The notes under the pieces were generated by a model, which worked only from the letters and a program-made list of their open reading frames with translations, was not told the origin of the DNA and did no database searches. Position numbers and translations under genes: made by a program. Positions 42,455 to 50,167 of a DNA stretch of 61,314 nt are shown piece after piece (position 1 is the first letter of the stretch; the number at the start of each line of letters is the position of its first letter). Origin of the DNA: Firm-08 sp045541535 (GTDB lineage: Bacteria; Bacillota; Clostridia; Oscillospirales; QAKW01); contig JAZQJG010000031.1 in NCBI GenBank assembly GCA_045541535.1, positions 1 to 61,314 of the forward strand. Direction: 5' to 3'.

Positions 42455-43014
42455 TGTATTTCTCATTACAACAGCAACTTTTTGCGCTGTGGCAGTCCTT
42501 TTGGTTAGGAATCGCAATCGGTGTCCTTTTGATGCTGTTTCGTCTTTGGCGACGATTTTGCCCCTCACAGGCAGCCGATTTTGTACGGGATTTTTTGTTT
42601 ATCAGCGGTACGGTGTTGCTGTCCGGCATATTTTATCTGCGGGTCAGCCGTGGCCAGATCCGCTGGTTTTATCTTTTGGCTCAGCTTTTGGGAGCGCTGG
42701 TTTTTGACCGTGGGGTCACAAGATGGTTGTTGCCACTGATCCATCGGGTGTTGTGCGTCCTGTTTTCCTTGCTGGAGCGGGTGCTGCGGGTGTTGCTGTT
42801 TCCTTTTGTTCGGGTCTTTGGCTGGCTTTTTGCGGGGGTCAAAAAACTTATCCGTATAATTTTCAAAAAACTCTTTATTTTTATAAAGAAGTATATTATA
42901 ATATTATTACATTCGGTCTTCCGTGACCGAAAGAAAACAAAGGAAAGGATGAGCACAGATGGCCCGAAAGCAGAAGACCAAGCAAAGCGGCGGATTTCGC
43001 AGTTTTATCATTAG
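42454..43014 (+). CDS. yabQ: Spore cortex protein YabQ
   Basis: 186 residues. YabQ is an integral membrane protein of the mother-cell-derived outer forespore membrane needed for cortex formation. Hydrophobic helices at about 10-32, 45-65, 68-90 and 98-125 are followed by an unusually long aromatic/basic stretch (FKKLFIFIKKYIIILLHS) and a polar tail. The last 56 bases overlap the divIC gene in another frame. Confidence 0.9.
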   Translation: MYFSLQQQLFALWQSFWLGIAIGVLLMLFRLWRRFCPSQAADFVRDFLFISGTVLLSGIFYLRVSRGQIRWFYLLAQLLGALVFDRGVTRWLLPLIHRVLCVLFSLLERVLRVLLFPFVRVFGWLFAGVKKLIRIIFKKLFIFIKKYIIILLHSVFRDRKKTKERMSTDGPKAEDQAKRRISQFYH

Positions 43015-43255
43015 AGTTTTGTTTGTGATTTTCGTGGTGTACGTTGCCGTTTCCTTTGTACAGATCCGCATCGCCATTAATGAGAAAAAAGAAGAGTTGA
43101 CATTGGTGATGGATAAGATTGCTCTGCAGGAGCAGGAGAATATCAGATTGAAGGATATGCTGGAAAACGGCATTGATGACGATTATATCGCCGAATACGC
43201 CCGTAAGCACGGATATGCTTTGCCGGACGAGCGTGTATACGAAAGTACAACGTAA
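42959..43255 (+). CDS. divIC: Septum formation initiator DivIC/FtsB-like
   Basis: 98-residue bitopic membrane protein: short basic cytoplasmic head (MARKQKTKQSGGF), one helix (about 17-38), extracellular coiled coil (EKKEELTLVMDKIALQEQEN) and C-terminal segment ARKHGYALPDE. Part of the FtsL-DivIB-DivIC division complex. AAAGGA lies upstream, inside yabQ. A hairpin follows. Confidence 0.92.
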   Translation: MARKQKTKQSGGFRSFIIRVLFVIFVVYVAVSFVQIRIAINEKKEELTLVMDKIALQEQENIRLKDMLENGIDDDYIAEYARKHGYALPDERVYESTT

Positions 43256-43260
43256 GGTTG

Positions 43261-43296
43261 AAACGGGTGGAGCCGTCGAGCTCGCCCGTTTTCTTT
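43261..43296 (+). terminator. Terminator after divIC
   Basis: Outer stem AAACGGG/CCCGTTT with inner GAGC/GCTC pairing, then TTCTTTT. Ends the yabP-yabQ-divIC unit. Confidence 0.82.
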
Positions 43297-43316
43297 TAAA
43301 AGAGAGGAAACAAGCT

Positions 43317-44801
43317 ATGAAAAAAATCAGGATCCTTGCCTGTTTGATGATTCTTTGTCTGCTTCTTGCCGGCTGTAAATCGGGGAGAAAAGCGGCGAAG
43401 CAATTGGAGAGCAACGAGTTTTTGTATGCAAGCGGTACTTCGGTGCTGGATGCAACGGGCCAACCCATCCGTCTGACCTCCAAGAGCTTTGCGGTCAGCA
43501 GTACCGCCTTTCCTGCTGTTGAGGCTCTGGCAGCCGCCCTTGCAGAGGACCAATATAACAGTATTACGCTGGATCTGCAGGGGGAGATGATCAACGATAC
43601 CGCACTGCCGTGGCAACTGCATCCGCAGGCGATTTCTTTGGTGCAGGAGGCTCTTGCCCTTTGTACCCAATCCCAAAAGTATTTGCTTGTGGATATTTCC
43701 GATTATCCGCAGGCTTATAAGGCGTGGTATGAGGATGCAGATTTTCTGCCCGGTGTGATTGGCGTTTGGCAACAACTGGCGGAACTGGTGGGAGAGGAGC
43801 CATGGTTTGGCGGCTACGTTCTCAGCGGATTTCCCCGCACCGGCGCTTCGGAGAAGCAAACGGCTCTGGAGTATTACGAGCAGGTGTTACAGCAGATTTG
43901 CGACGGTATTCGGGAAAAGGACGCCTACCATATGATTTGTATTGGTGCCATCACACCCTATTCACCCGCCGAGGATGCCTTTCACGGCTTTCCGCTGGTC
44001 TCCGATGCCAACGTTTCCTATTGTGCATCTATCGAGGCGTTGGAGTTTTACAGCCGTCAGACGCGTTCTGCCGCAGACGGCGTGGAGCATTTGACCTATC
44101 CCAATACCTGGCTGTACAACGTTACCGATCCCAAGTTTGAAAACGAAGTGATCGGCAGCGACGTGGACTTTTCGTATATTGATTATCAAACCCGCGCCAC
44201 CCCCGTGTTTAAGGTGGACGAGGAGGGTTGTCTCGGTCGTCTGGGCGTGAGCGTTTTGCCTCCGGATACCGATGGCGGCGGAGAGTTGCGGGTCTGGACG
44301 GTGCATTTTGCGGAATGCGATCATGAGGGCAACGAGCTTGCCGTGCTCTATGATACCACAACCACCATAAACATTCCTTTTCTGTGTCTTACTGCCTCCG
44401 GTATTACTACCGAGGGTTCGGTGTATGAGGATGACGGCTCTGCTTATTTGGAGAGTTTGAGTGAGGGGACCTTTTTCTATATCAAAGATCTTAATATTCC
44501 GTTGGAAAAGGGCAAATATTATCAACTGACCGTTACCATGAAGCAACGGGGAATGAACAAAAACTATACCTGCGCCCCCACAGTGCAGATGTATAAATAT
44601 GAAAGTGCCGAGCATCTGGATGCAGAACTGGTAAAAAGCTGCTGTGAGGAATTGTTTGCCGAGGCCGAGGCGGTGGGGATGCCGCTGTTTTACGGAGACA
44701 TCGGTATTTCCGAAGCGGCGGCCGCCCACGGCGGCAAGCAGTATATGACCGATCTGCTCACCGTGATTGAAACGTTGGGACAAAGCTATATTAAAAAATA
44801 A
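43317..44801 (+). CDS. Unrecognised lipoprotein, possible TIM-barrel glycosidase-like
   Basis: 494 residues. Signal peptide with lipobox LLLAGC (Cys20), so anchored in the outer leaflet. After the linker, VLDATGQPIRLTSKSFAV recalls the opening of GH5-like barrels, and alternating helices and strands follow (ITLDLQGE, YLLVDISDY, GYVLSGFP, MICIGAITPYSP). An about 150-residue beta-rich part (about 320-440) and a C-terminal helix follow. I cannot identify catalytic acids or name a family. ATG 43317 has GAGAGGAAA upstream. It is monocistronic between two terminators. Another extracellular sugar-binding role is equally possible. Confidence 0.7.
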   Translation: MKKIRILACLMILCLLLAGCKSGRKAAKQLESNEFLYASGTSVLDATGQPIRLTSKSFAVSSTAFPAVEALAAALAEDQYNSITLDLQGEMINDTALPWQLHPQAISLVQEALALCTQSQKYLLVDISDYPQAYKAWYEDADFLPGVIGVWQQLAELVGEEPWFGGYVLSGFPRTGASEKQTALEYYEQVLQQICDGIREKDAYHMICIGAITPYSPAEDAFHGFPLVSDANVSYCASIEALEFYSRQTRSAADGVEHLTYPNTWLYNVTDPKFENEVIGSDVDFSYIDYQTRATPVFKVDEEGCLGRLGVSVLPPDTDGGGELRVWTVHFAECDHEGNELAVLYDTTTTINIPFLCLTASGITTEGSVYEDDGSAYLESLSEGTFFYIKDLNIPLEKGKYYQLTVTMKQRGMNKNYTCAPTVQMYKYESAEHLDAELVKSCCEELFAEAEAVGMPLFYGDIGISEAAAAHGGKQYMTDLLTVIETLGQSYIKK

Positions 44802-44803
44802 AG

Positions 44804-44836
44804 AAATCGTCTGAAGTTTTCTTCAGACGATTTTTT
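44804..44836. terminator. Bidirectional terminator, lipoprotein and DUF1294 gene
   Basis: 13-bp perfect stem AAATCGTCTGAAG/CTTCAGACGATTT with a TTTT loop and T-run. Confidence 0.92.
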
Positions 44837-45104
44837 ATAACAAAAATTTCAGCCCGTATATCAGCAAGGCGGCTTGCAGTATTAAAATCACCGGAATACC
44901 GATAACGAAATACCAATGCTTCGTTTTGTGTCGGACGGCGTGCATGGCAATCAGACTTCCCAGACTGCCGCCCGCCAACGCCCATAAAAACAGCGCTTTC
45001 TCGGAAACACGCCGCTTGCCGGCCTTGGCAAAGTATTTGTCGGCACACCAAACGATCAGCGCCAGGAGATTTACGGTTGCCAGATAAATGAAAAGATAAA
45101 TCAC
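44835..45104 (-). CDS. DUF1294 family membrane protein
   Basis: 89 residues. The DUF1294 pattern CADKYFAKAGKRRVSEKALFL and GGSLGSLIAMHAVRHKTKH sits between hydrophobic helices (about 2-20, 32-52, 62-85). Function unknown. The GTG at 45104 is chosen because GGGAG lies 6-7 bases upstream and the first helix starts there. Follows the ImmA gene on the same strand after 13 bases, so probably co-transcribed. Confidence 0.83.
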   Translation of the reverse strand: MIYLFIYLATVNLLALIVWCADKYFAKAGKRRVSEKALFLWALAGGSLGSLIAMHAVRHKTKHWYFVIGIPVILILQAALLIYGLKFLL

Positions 45105-45117
45105 GGTATCTCCCTCT

Positions 45118-45567
45118 CTATTTACTTTGTAAAAACAGTTCAATCAGATTTTGCTCCACGCCCATGGCGGCGGCGATTTGACCGACGGTGTGACCGCTCT
45201 TTGCCAATTGCTCCAATTGTTCGGGATCGGTGAGCAGATGAGCGGCAAAAAGGTTGGCCTCATACTCCGGTTGGGAGGAGAGGTCGTAGAGCACCGTTTC
45301 ACGGATGCCGTCCTGCTGTACCAGATGTTCGTGGAGCAGATGGTGCCCCAATTCGTGGGCCAACACCGATTTTTGCTCCGCCTCTCCCAGCGTTTGATTT
45401 AAAACGATAAAGGGGCTCTCCATAACCCAAGCGTAAAAACCCTTGAGCGTGCCGATGTCACTGTACTTGATGCCGATTCCCAGGGTTGCGGCAATTTGCA
45501 GGGGATCTCTGGTACCGGCCTGCTTTGCCGTGGCGGCCGCTAATTGCTTAATGTATGCTTGTGACAC
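45118..45567 (-). CDS. ImmA/IrrE-family zinc metallopeptidase
   Basis: 149-residue ImmA/IrrE peptidase with the zinc motif HELGHHLLHEH and a downstream acidic ligand in YEANLFAAHLL. In ICEBs1 (ImmA) and Deinococcus (IrrE/PprI) such enzymes cut an XRE-type repressor to switch on genes after DNA damage. The GTG start at 45567 is preferred: AAGGA is 8 bases upstream and it lies 4 bases after the xre stop. An in-frame ATG at 45603 has no site. The adjacent xre gene is the obvious substrate (inference). Confidence 0.9.
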   Translation of the reverse strand: MSQAYIKQLAAATAKQAGTRDPLQIAATLGIGIKYSDIGTLKGFYAWVMESPFIVLNQTLGEAEQKSVLAHELGHHLLHEHLVQQDGIRETVLYDLSSQPEYEANLFAAHLLTDPEQLEQLAKSGHTVGQIAAAMGVEQNLIELFLQSK

Positions 45568-45571
45568 GGCA

Positions 45572-45955
45572 TCAATCCTTTTTCTGCTTTTTGCGCTTGG
45601 CATCCCAGTACAGTTCGTTGATGGCTGCCAGCACCTTGTCCATATCCTGCTCGCTGAGGTTGCCGCCGGAGAACAAACTGCCGGCGTGTAACACCAGTTC
45701 CTGCGCCTGGAGAATGGCGGCGCGGGAAGGGGGGATCATATTTTCCTCGGGAATGTGCACGTCGCTAAGCAGATAATCGGTGGTTACGCCAAATAACTTG
45801 GCAATTCGGCCGTAGATCTCGGTTTGCTTGGGATAGATCTTGCAGGTTTCATAGTTTTGCAGGGTGCGCAGAGAAACACCCAGCTTGTCTGCCAATGCAC
45901 TTTGGGTCAGATGGTTTTGCAGGCGCAAAGCCTTCAGCTTATCGCCGAATTTCAT
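45572..45955 (-). CDS. XRE-family transcription repressor, ImmR-like
   Basis: 127 residues. The N-terminal HTH_3 domain (about 5-60) has the helix-turn-helix LTQSALADKLGVSLRTLQNY. The C-terminal part ends in a Lys-rich tail (AKRKKQKKD). The start at 45955 has GGAGGAATT. It is divergent from the Y-family polymerase and followed by the ImmA peptidase, the layout of cleavable-repressor switches. Three palindromes fill the divergent region. Confidence 0.9.
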   Translation of the reverse strand: MKFGDKLKALRLQNHLTQSALADKLGVSLRTLQNYETCKIYPKQTEIYGRIAKLFGVTTDYLLSDVHIPEENMIPPSRAAILQAQELVLHAGSLFSGGNLSEQDMDKVLAAINELYWDAKRKKQKKD

Positions 45956-45980
45956 AATAATTCCTCCTATGGGCAAAAAT

Positions 45981-46060
45981 ACGCAACAAATTTCGTAAAA
46001 AGCACTTTACAACGCAAGTTGTTTCGTGTATAATAACATCATAGACGCAACAACTTGCAT
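45981..46060. promoter_or_regulatory. Three 16-bp operator-like palindromes
   Basis: Site A 45981-45996 ACGCAACAAATTTCGT, site B 46012-46027 ACGCAAGTTGTTTCGT, site C 46045-46060 ACGCAACAACTTGCAT. Consensus ACGCAA-N4-TTKCRT, each an imperfect dyad. Start-to-start distances of 31 and 33 bases (about three helical turns) favour cooperative binding on one DNA face. Site B lies in the -35/-10 spacer of the polymerase promoter and C just after its start point. Likely bound by the XRE protein. Confidence 0.72.
46006..46034 (+). promoter_or_regulatory. Promoter of the Y-family polymerase
   Basis: TTTACA (46006-46011), 17 bases, TATAAT (46029-46034). The spacer is occupied by operator-like site B. 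The divergent xre promoter could not be placed with confidence. Confidence 0.82.
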
Positions 46061-46105
46061 ATACATCTTATCACGGTTTATACCGATTGTCAAGGAGGAA
46101 AGCGG

Positions 46106-47347
46106 ATGGAACGAGTGATTTTGCATTGTGATATGAATAATTTTTATGCCTCGGTGGAGTGTAAGCTCAATCCCTCCATCCGTCATAAATACGTGGCAGT
46201 GTGCGGTAACACGGCAGAGCGGCACGGTATCGTGCTGGCCAAAAATCAGCGAGCCAAGCTGAAGGGGGTCAAAACAGGGCAGGCCATTTGGGAGGCCAAA
46301 CTGCGTTGTCCCGATCTCATCGTGGTGCATCCTCATTTTGATCGGTATGCCTATTATTCCAAAAAAGCGCGGGAGATCTATTATCGGTATACCGATATGG
46401 TGGAGCCCTTTGGTATGGACGAATGCTGGTTGGACGTCACCGCTTCGGGGGCACTGTTCGGCAGTGGGGAGGAGATTGCCCATATGATCCGTGAGAGCAT
46501 CAAGCGGGAACTGGGGCTGACCATTTCGGTGGGCGTCTCCTTTAATAAGGTATTTGCAAAACTGGGCTCCGATCTCAAAAAACCGGATGCCGTAACGGTG
46601 ATCCGTCGGGAGAATTTCAGAGAAAAGATCTGGGAGTTACCGGTGGAACAGTTGTTGGGGGTGGGCCGCTCCACTCTTAAAAAATTGCAGCGTATCGGCG
46701 TGCTGACCATCGGTCAATTGGCGCAATATCCCAGAGAGTTTATGCTGGCCAAATTCGGTAAAAACGGCGGCGCCCTGTGGGACTATGCCAACGGGTTGGA
46801 GAACAATCGGGTGATGGATCACGAGGAATATGCCCCGGTGAAAAGCATCGGCCACGGCATTACCACCACCCGTGATCTCGTCAATGATCAGCAGGTCTGG
46901 CGGGTATTGCTGGAGCTGTGCCAGCAGATCGCCCGCAAACTGCGGGAAAGCGATCTTTCTGCCGGCGGCGTACAACTCAGCGTTAAAAATCACGAGCTGG
47001 TCACCACGGAGTTTCAGGCCCGTTTTTCTGTGGCCCGACAGAGCGCGCCCGCCCTTGCCAAACTTGCCTATAAGCTGTTTTGCAAACGGTATGATTGGAG
47101 CAGTAACGTGCGGGCGTTGAGCGTGCGGGCCATTGCCCTGCAACCGGCGGAGCAACCGGTGCAGTTGGACTTGTTTTCCGAAGCGCAAACCGTTTCCCGG
47201 CAGAACAAAATCGACCGCGCGGTGGACGATATCCGCCTGCGCTATGGGGAAACCTCGGTGCGCAATGCGGTACTGTTGCAGGAATTGAATATGCCGCGGG
47301 TAAAGCAGGAGTCGATGCTGCCGGGCTTTAAATTTTCCAACCAGTAA
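46106..47347 (+). CDS. dinB: Y-family DNA polymerase (DinB/UmuC type)
   Basis: 413 residues, translesion polymerase. The palm begins HCDMNNFYASVE with catalytic Asp, followed by MDECWLDVT (DE pair), ISVGVSFNKVFAKLGSDLKKPD, the helix-hairpin-helix LLGVGRSTLKKLQRIGV and a little-finger domain. A beta-clamp peptide QPVQLDLF lies near residue 352. The start at 46106 has AAGGAGG upstream. No LexA-type box lies upstream; control seems to be by the divergent XRE/ImmA pair. It could equally be named a UvrX/ImpB-like polymerase. Confidence 0.92.
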   Translation: MERVILHCDMNNFYASVECKLNPSIRHKYVAVCGNTAERHGIVLAKNQRAKLKGVKTGQAIWEAKLRCPDLIVVHPHFDRYAYYSKKAREIYYRYTDMVEPFGMDECWLDVTASGALFGSGEEIAHMIRESIKRELGLTISVGVSFNKVFAKLGSDLKKPDAVTVIRRENFREKIWELPVEQLLGVGRSTLKKLQRIGVLTIGQLAQYPREFMLAKFGKNGGALWDYANGLENNRVMDHEEYAPVKSIGHGITTTRDLVNDQQVWRVLLELCQQIARKLRESDLSAGGVQLSVKNHELVTTEFQARFSVARQSAPALAKLAYKLFCKRYDWSSNVRALSVRAIALQPAEQPVQLDLFSEAQTVSRQNKIDRAVDDIRLRYGETSVRNAVLLQELNMPRVKQESMLPGFKFSNQ

Positions 47348-47359
47348 GGAAAGAATCAC

Positions 47360-47388
47360 TTGACAAAGGTGGGGGAATTGTATATAAT
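47360..47388 (+). promoter_or_regulatory. Consensus promoter of the leader peptide and CNNM gene
   Basis: TTGACA (47360-47365), 17 bases, TATAAT (47383-47388): an exact consensus promoter. It gives a leader of about 210 bases before the CNNM gene. Confidence 0.92.
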
Positions 47389-47427
47389 AATGCCGATCAT
47401 ATTATATTAAAGGAGAGCAAACGACGA

Positions 47428-47556
47428 ATGGACAGCGACAGTAGCGACGAAGAAAACTGTTTTCGATCCAAGAGTTATTATTTATATCAGGCATATCTGG
47501 CGCCGATTTTTGGGTACAGATATGCCTTTTTGCGTTTGATTCGGCTGCGTAGCTGA
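47428..47556 (+). CDS. Acidic-start leader peptide ORF, putative attenuator
   Basis: 42 codons with their own ribosome site (AGGAGAG, 10 bases upstream), placed between a consensus promoter and a CNNM/CorC transporter gene. The peptide starts MDSDSSDEEN, with five acidic residues in the first nine, then turns aromatic and basic (YYLYQAYLAP ... RLIRLRS). An intrinsic terminator lies wholly inside the ORF (codons about 21-34). In E. coli and Salmonella, early acidic runs destabilise ribosomes at low Mg2+ (intrinsic ribosome destabilisation, as in MgtL). By analogy this could be a Mg2+-sensing leader. Sequence features are direct; function is inference. Confidence 0.65.
   Translation: MDSDSSDEENCFRSKSYYLYQAYLAPIFGYRYAFLRLIRLRS
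47489..47531 (+). terminator. Terminator inside the leader ORF
   Basis: 11-bp perfect stem AGGCATATCTG (47489-47499)/CAGATATGCCT (47517-47527), 17-base loop, then TTTT. A ribosome translating the leader would cover the 5' arm and prevent folding, giving read-through. Confidence 0.82.
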
Positions 47557-47604
47557 TAAGGGCAATCCGGTATAAACAATAATTTTTGAGATAAGGAGAA
47601 AACA

Positions 47605-48843
47605 ATGACGATATATATTATAATTATGCTGGCTTGTGTGTTAATGTCGGCATACTTTTCGGCAACGGAAACCGCCTTTTCCACGCTGAACAAAACGAAA
47701 CTTAAAACCATGGCTGAGGCCGGTAACAAAAAGGCGGCGCTGGCAGTAAAACTCAGCGACAACTATGACAGATTGATCTCCACCATTCTGGTGGGTAACA
47801 ACATTGTAAATATCACAGTGGCCTCCATCGGCACGGTGCTGTTTACTATGCTGTTAAAGGATGGGGATACCGGCGCTACGGTTTCCACCGTAGTGGTGAC
47901 CATCGTGGTACTGATCTTTGGTGAGATCACGCCCAAGAGTGTAGCCAAGGATATGCCGGAACGCTTTGCGATGTTTTCTGCTCCTATGATTCAGTTCTGT
48001 GCCTGGCTGTTTTTACCCTTGAACTTTTTGTTTGGGTTGTGGAAAAAACTGGTCAGTAAGATCTTTAAAAATGAAGAAGATTCCAAAATGTCGCAGGCAG
48101 AACTGCTGATGTTTGTGGACGAGGTACAGCAGGAAGGCAGCATTGATAAAAGCGAGGGTGTGTTGCTTCGTAACGCCATTGAGTTTACCGAGCGCCGAGC
48201 CGAGGATATCCTGACCCACCGTGTGGATATTGAGGCAGTGTCCGTGGATACCGACAAAACCGAGATCGCCAAGGTGTTTACCCAAATGCGGTTTTCCCGT
48301 CTGCCCGTGTATGAGGAAAGTATTGATAATATCGTGGGCGTGATCCATCAAAAGGATCTCTACGAAAACGGCGCCCTGACCGATAAACCTCTGACAGAAA
48401 TTATGAAGCCGGCGCTGTTTGTACAGCGAGGCGGCAAGATTGACGATCTGCTCAAAAAACTGCAGAAAAACAAATCCCACGTGGCTGTGGTGGTGGATGA
48501 GTACGGCGGTACCTACGGCCTGGTGACCATGGAGGATATTCTGGAAGAATTGGTGGGCGAGATTTGGGACGAGCACGACGAAGTGGTCATTCCCTTTAAA
48601 AAGATTGCCGACCATACCTATCTGGCGGACGGCGCCGCCGACGTGGACGAATTTTTTGAATACTTCGGCATTGAGAGCGAAACGGAAAGCGTATCCGTCG
48701 GTGGCTGGGTTATGGAACAATTGGAGGAAATTCCCGAAAAGGGCGCTTTCTTTACCTATGACGATTTTGAGTTCACCGTTACGGAGACGGAAATGCACCG
48801 TGTCACCAAGATCAAGGTGATCGGTACCAGAAAGAAAAAATAG
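47605..48843 (+). CDS. CNNM-CBS (CorC/HlyC-type) transporter, copy 1
   Basis: 412 residues. CNNM (DUF21) membrane domain of about three helices (about 1-140) with the family patterns FSATETAFSTLNKTK and LVGNNIVNI. A CBS pair (about 200-330) ends in VDEYGGTYGLVTMEDILEELVGE, followed by a C-terminal CorC_HlyC domain (about 335-412). Relatives in Staphylococcus and Bacillus (MpfA, YhdP) are implicated in Mg2+ export or resistance. The start has AAGGAG. Preceded by the acidic leader and terminator, unlike its two paralogues on the opposite strand. Confidence 0.93.
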   Translation: MTIYIIIMLACVLMSAYFSATETAFSTLNKTKLKTMAEAGNKKAALAVKLSDNYDRLISTILVGNNIVNITVASIGTVLFTMLLKDGDTGATVSTVVVTIVVLIFGEITPKSVAKDMPERFAMFSAPMIQFCAWLFLPLNFLFGLWKKLVSKIFKNEEDSKMSQAELLMFVDEVQQEGSIDKSEGVLLRNAIEFTERRAEDILTHRVDIEAVSVDTDKTEIAKVFTQMRFSRLPVYEESIDNIVGVIHQKDLYENGALTDKPLTEIMKPALFVQRGGKIDDLLKKLQKNKSHVAVVVDEYGGTYGLVTMEDILEELVGEIWDEHDEVVIPFKKIADHTYLADGAADVDEFFEYFGIESETESVSVGGWVMEQLEEIPEKGAFFTYDDFEFTVTETEMHRVTKIKVIGTRKKK

Positions 48844-48845
48844 GA

Positions 48846-48876
48846 AAACCCCGCATTGTATCACAATGCGGGGTTT
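48846..48876. terminator. Bidirectional terminator between CNNM genes
   Basis: 14-bp perfect stem AAACCCCGCATTGT/ACAATGCGGGGTTT with a 3-base loop, between convergent genes. Confidence 0.92.
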
Positions 48877-48883
48877 CTTTTGT

Positions 48884-50167
48884 TTAGTTTTCCTCGTCCT
48901 CTTCTTCGGGCGGGGGAGTGACGGTGATGTGTAAGGACTGTACACGGTGCTTGCGCATTTTTTTGACTTCCAGATGCAAATTCTCATAATCGGCGGTGTC
49001 ACCGATCTTGGGATATTTGCCCAGCAGTTCAACGATCCAACCGCCCATAGTGATGTTGTCATCGTCAAAGTTGCGCTCGTCCTTTTCGATCTCATCAAAG
49101 AAATCCATAATGCGCATCTCTCCGATTACCTCATAGCAATTCTCGGAGAGTTGTTTGCATTCTTCGATGATCTCGTCGCTTTCGTCCCAGATGTCACCCA
49201 CCAATTGCTCCAGTACGTCTTCCATAGTCAGAATACCCATCACGCCGCCGTATTCGTCAGTAACCACGGCAATGTGGCGGTTTTGCTGACGCATTCCTTT
49301 GAGTACGTCGTCCAGAGGCATGGTTTTGTGAATGTAGTGCACCGGCATCAGCCGATTGCGCAGATCTAGCTTTTCACCGGAAACAATGTCCTTCAGGCAG
49401 GAGTTCAGATGGAGAATACCGATGATGTTATCAATGGTATCCTCGTATACGGGAATACGGGAATAGGGGGAGGTGTAGATGGTTTGCATGATCTCTTCTT
49501 CGCTGTCATCAATATCAATGGCAACCAGGTCTACACGGGGAGTAATGACCTCATAGGCCAGCACGTCGTCAAAATCCAGTGCGCTTTGTAACAGGTCGGC
49601 GCTGGTCTCGTCAATTACGCCTTCATCTTCAACGGTTTCAATAATGGTTTCCAGATCATCCTCGGTAACACTGGGCTCATCCTCGTTTTTGCCCCGTTTC
49701 CAGAGCAGAGAAAACAGCCAAACGATTCCTTCCGCAACCAAAACGATGGGACGGGTGATGATCATCATAACGTACAGGGGAATGGAAACCAGAGTACTGA
49801 ATTCGTTGGGAATTTGCTTTGCAACGATTTTGGGCAAGGTTTCACCGAAGATCAGTACGATGATCGTCATAACGACGGTGGAAATGGCAGAGGCCCAAGC
49901 GGCCCATTTCGTGCCCTCGAGCAAACCGATCACGATCAGAGTGGATACGGCGGAGGAGGCGATGTTTACCAGATTGTTGCCCACCAGAATGGTGCCTAAA
50001 GCACGCTCGTAATTCTGATAGATTTTCAGCGCCAGCTTGTGATGCAGCTTGCCCTGTTCTTCGCTGGCAGATTTCAGACGCCGCTCATTGGCGGAGGCAT
50101 AGGCAATCTCCGAAGCGCTGAAATAAGCGGAAAAACAGATGAATATTACGATCAGGAGGTAATTCAT
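48884..50167 (-). CDS. CNNM-CBS (CorC/HlyC-type) transporter, copy 2
   Basis: 427 residues with the full architecture: CNNM domain (FSASEIAYASANERRLKSA; LVGNNLVNIA), CBS pair ending VTDEYGGVMGILTMEDVLEQLVGD, and CorC_HlyC domain with MGGWIVELLGKYPKIGD. The tail is acidic (PPPEEEDEEN). Its ATG overlaps the stop of copy 3 by four bases, so copies 3 and 2 form a translationally coupled pair and may hetero-oligomerise. Confidence 0.93.
   Translation of the reverse strand: MNYLLIVIFICFSAYFSASEIAYASANERRLKSASEEQGKLHHKLALKIYQNYERALGTILVGNNLVNIASSAVSTLIVIGLLEGTKWAAWASAISTVVMTIIVLIFGETLPKIVAKQIPNEFSTLVSIPLYVMMIITRPIVLVAEGIVWLFSLLWKRGKNEDEPSVTEDDLETIIETVEDEGVIDETSADLLQSALDFDDVLAYEVITPRVDLVAIDIDDSEEEIMQTIYTSPYSRIPVYEDTIDNIIGILHLNSCLKDIVSGEKLDLRNRLMPVHYIHKTMPLDDVLKGMRQQNRHIAVVTDEYGGVMGILTMEDVLEQLVGDIWDESDEIIEECKQLSENCYEVIGEMRIMDFFDEIEKDERNFDDDNITMGGWIVELLGKYPKIGDTADYENLHLEVKKMRKHRVQSLHITVTPPPEEEDEEN

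Noticed and set aside
45981..46060. Short CRISPR-like array from the three ACGCAA repeats
   Set aside because: Units are 16-bp dyads in a divergent promoter at 31-33 base spacing, with no cas genes; operator sites explain them better.
45956..46105. LexA box controlling the Y-family polymerase
   Set aside because: No CGAAC-N4-GTTCG-like site; the dyads present have a different sequence and fit an XRE regulator.
47389..47604. M-box (ykoK) Mg2+ riboswitch upstream of the CNNM gene
   Set aside because: The leader is short, carries a translatable ORF and one simple hairpin, and shows none of the conserved M-box blocks that I know.
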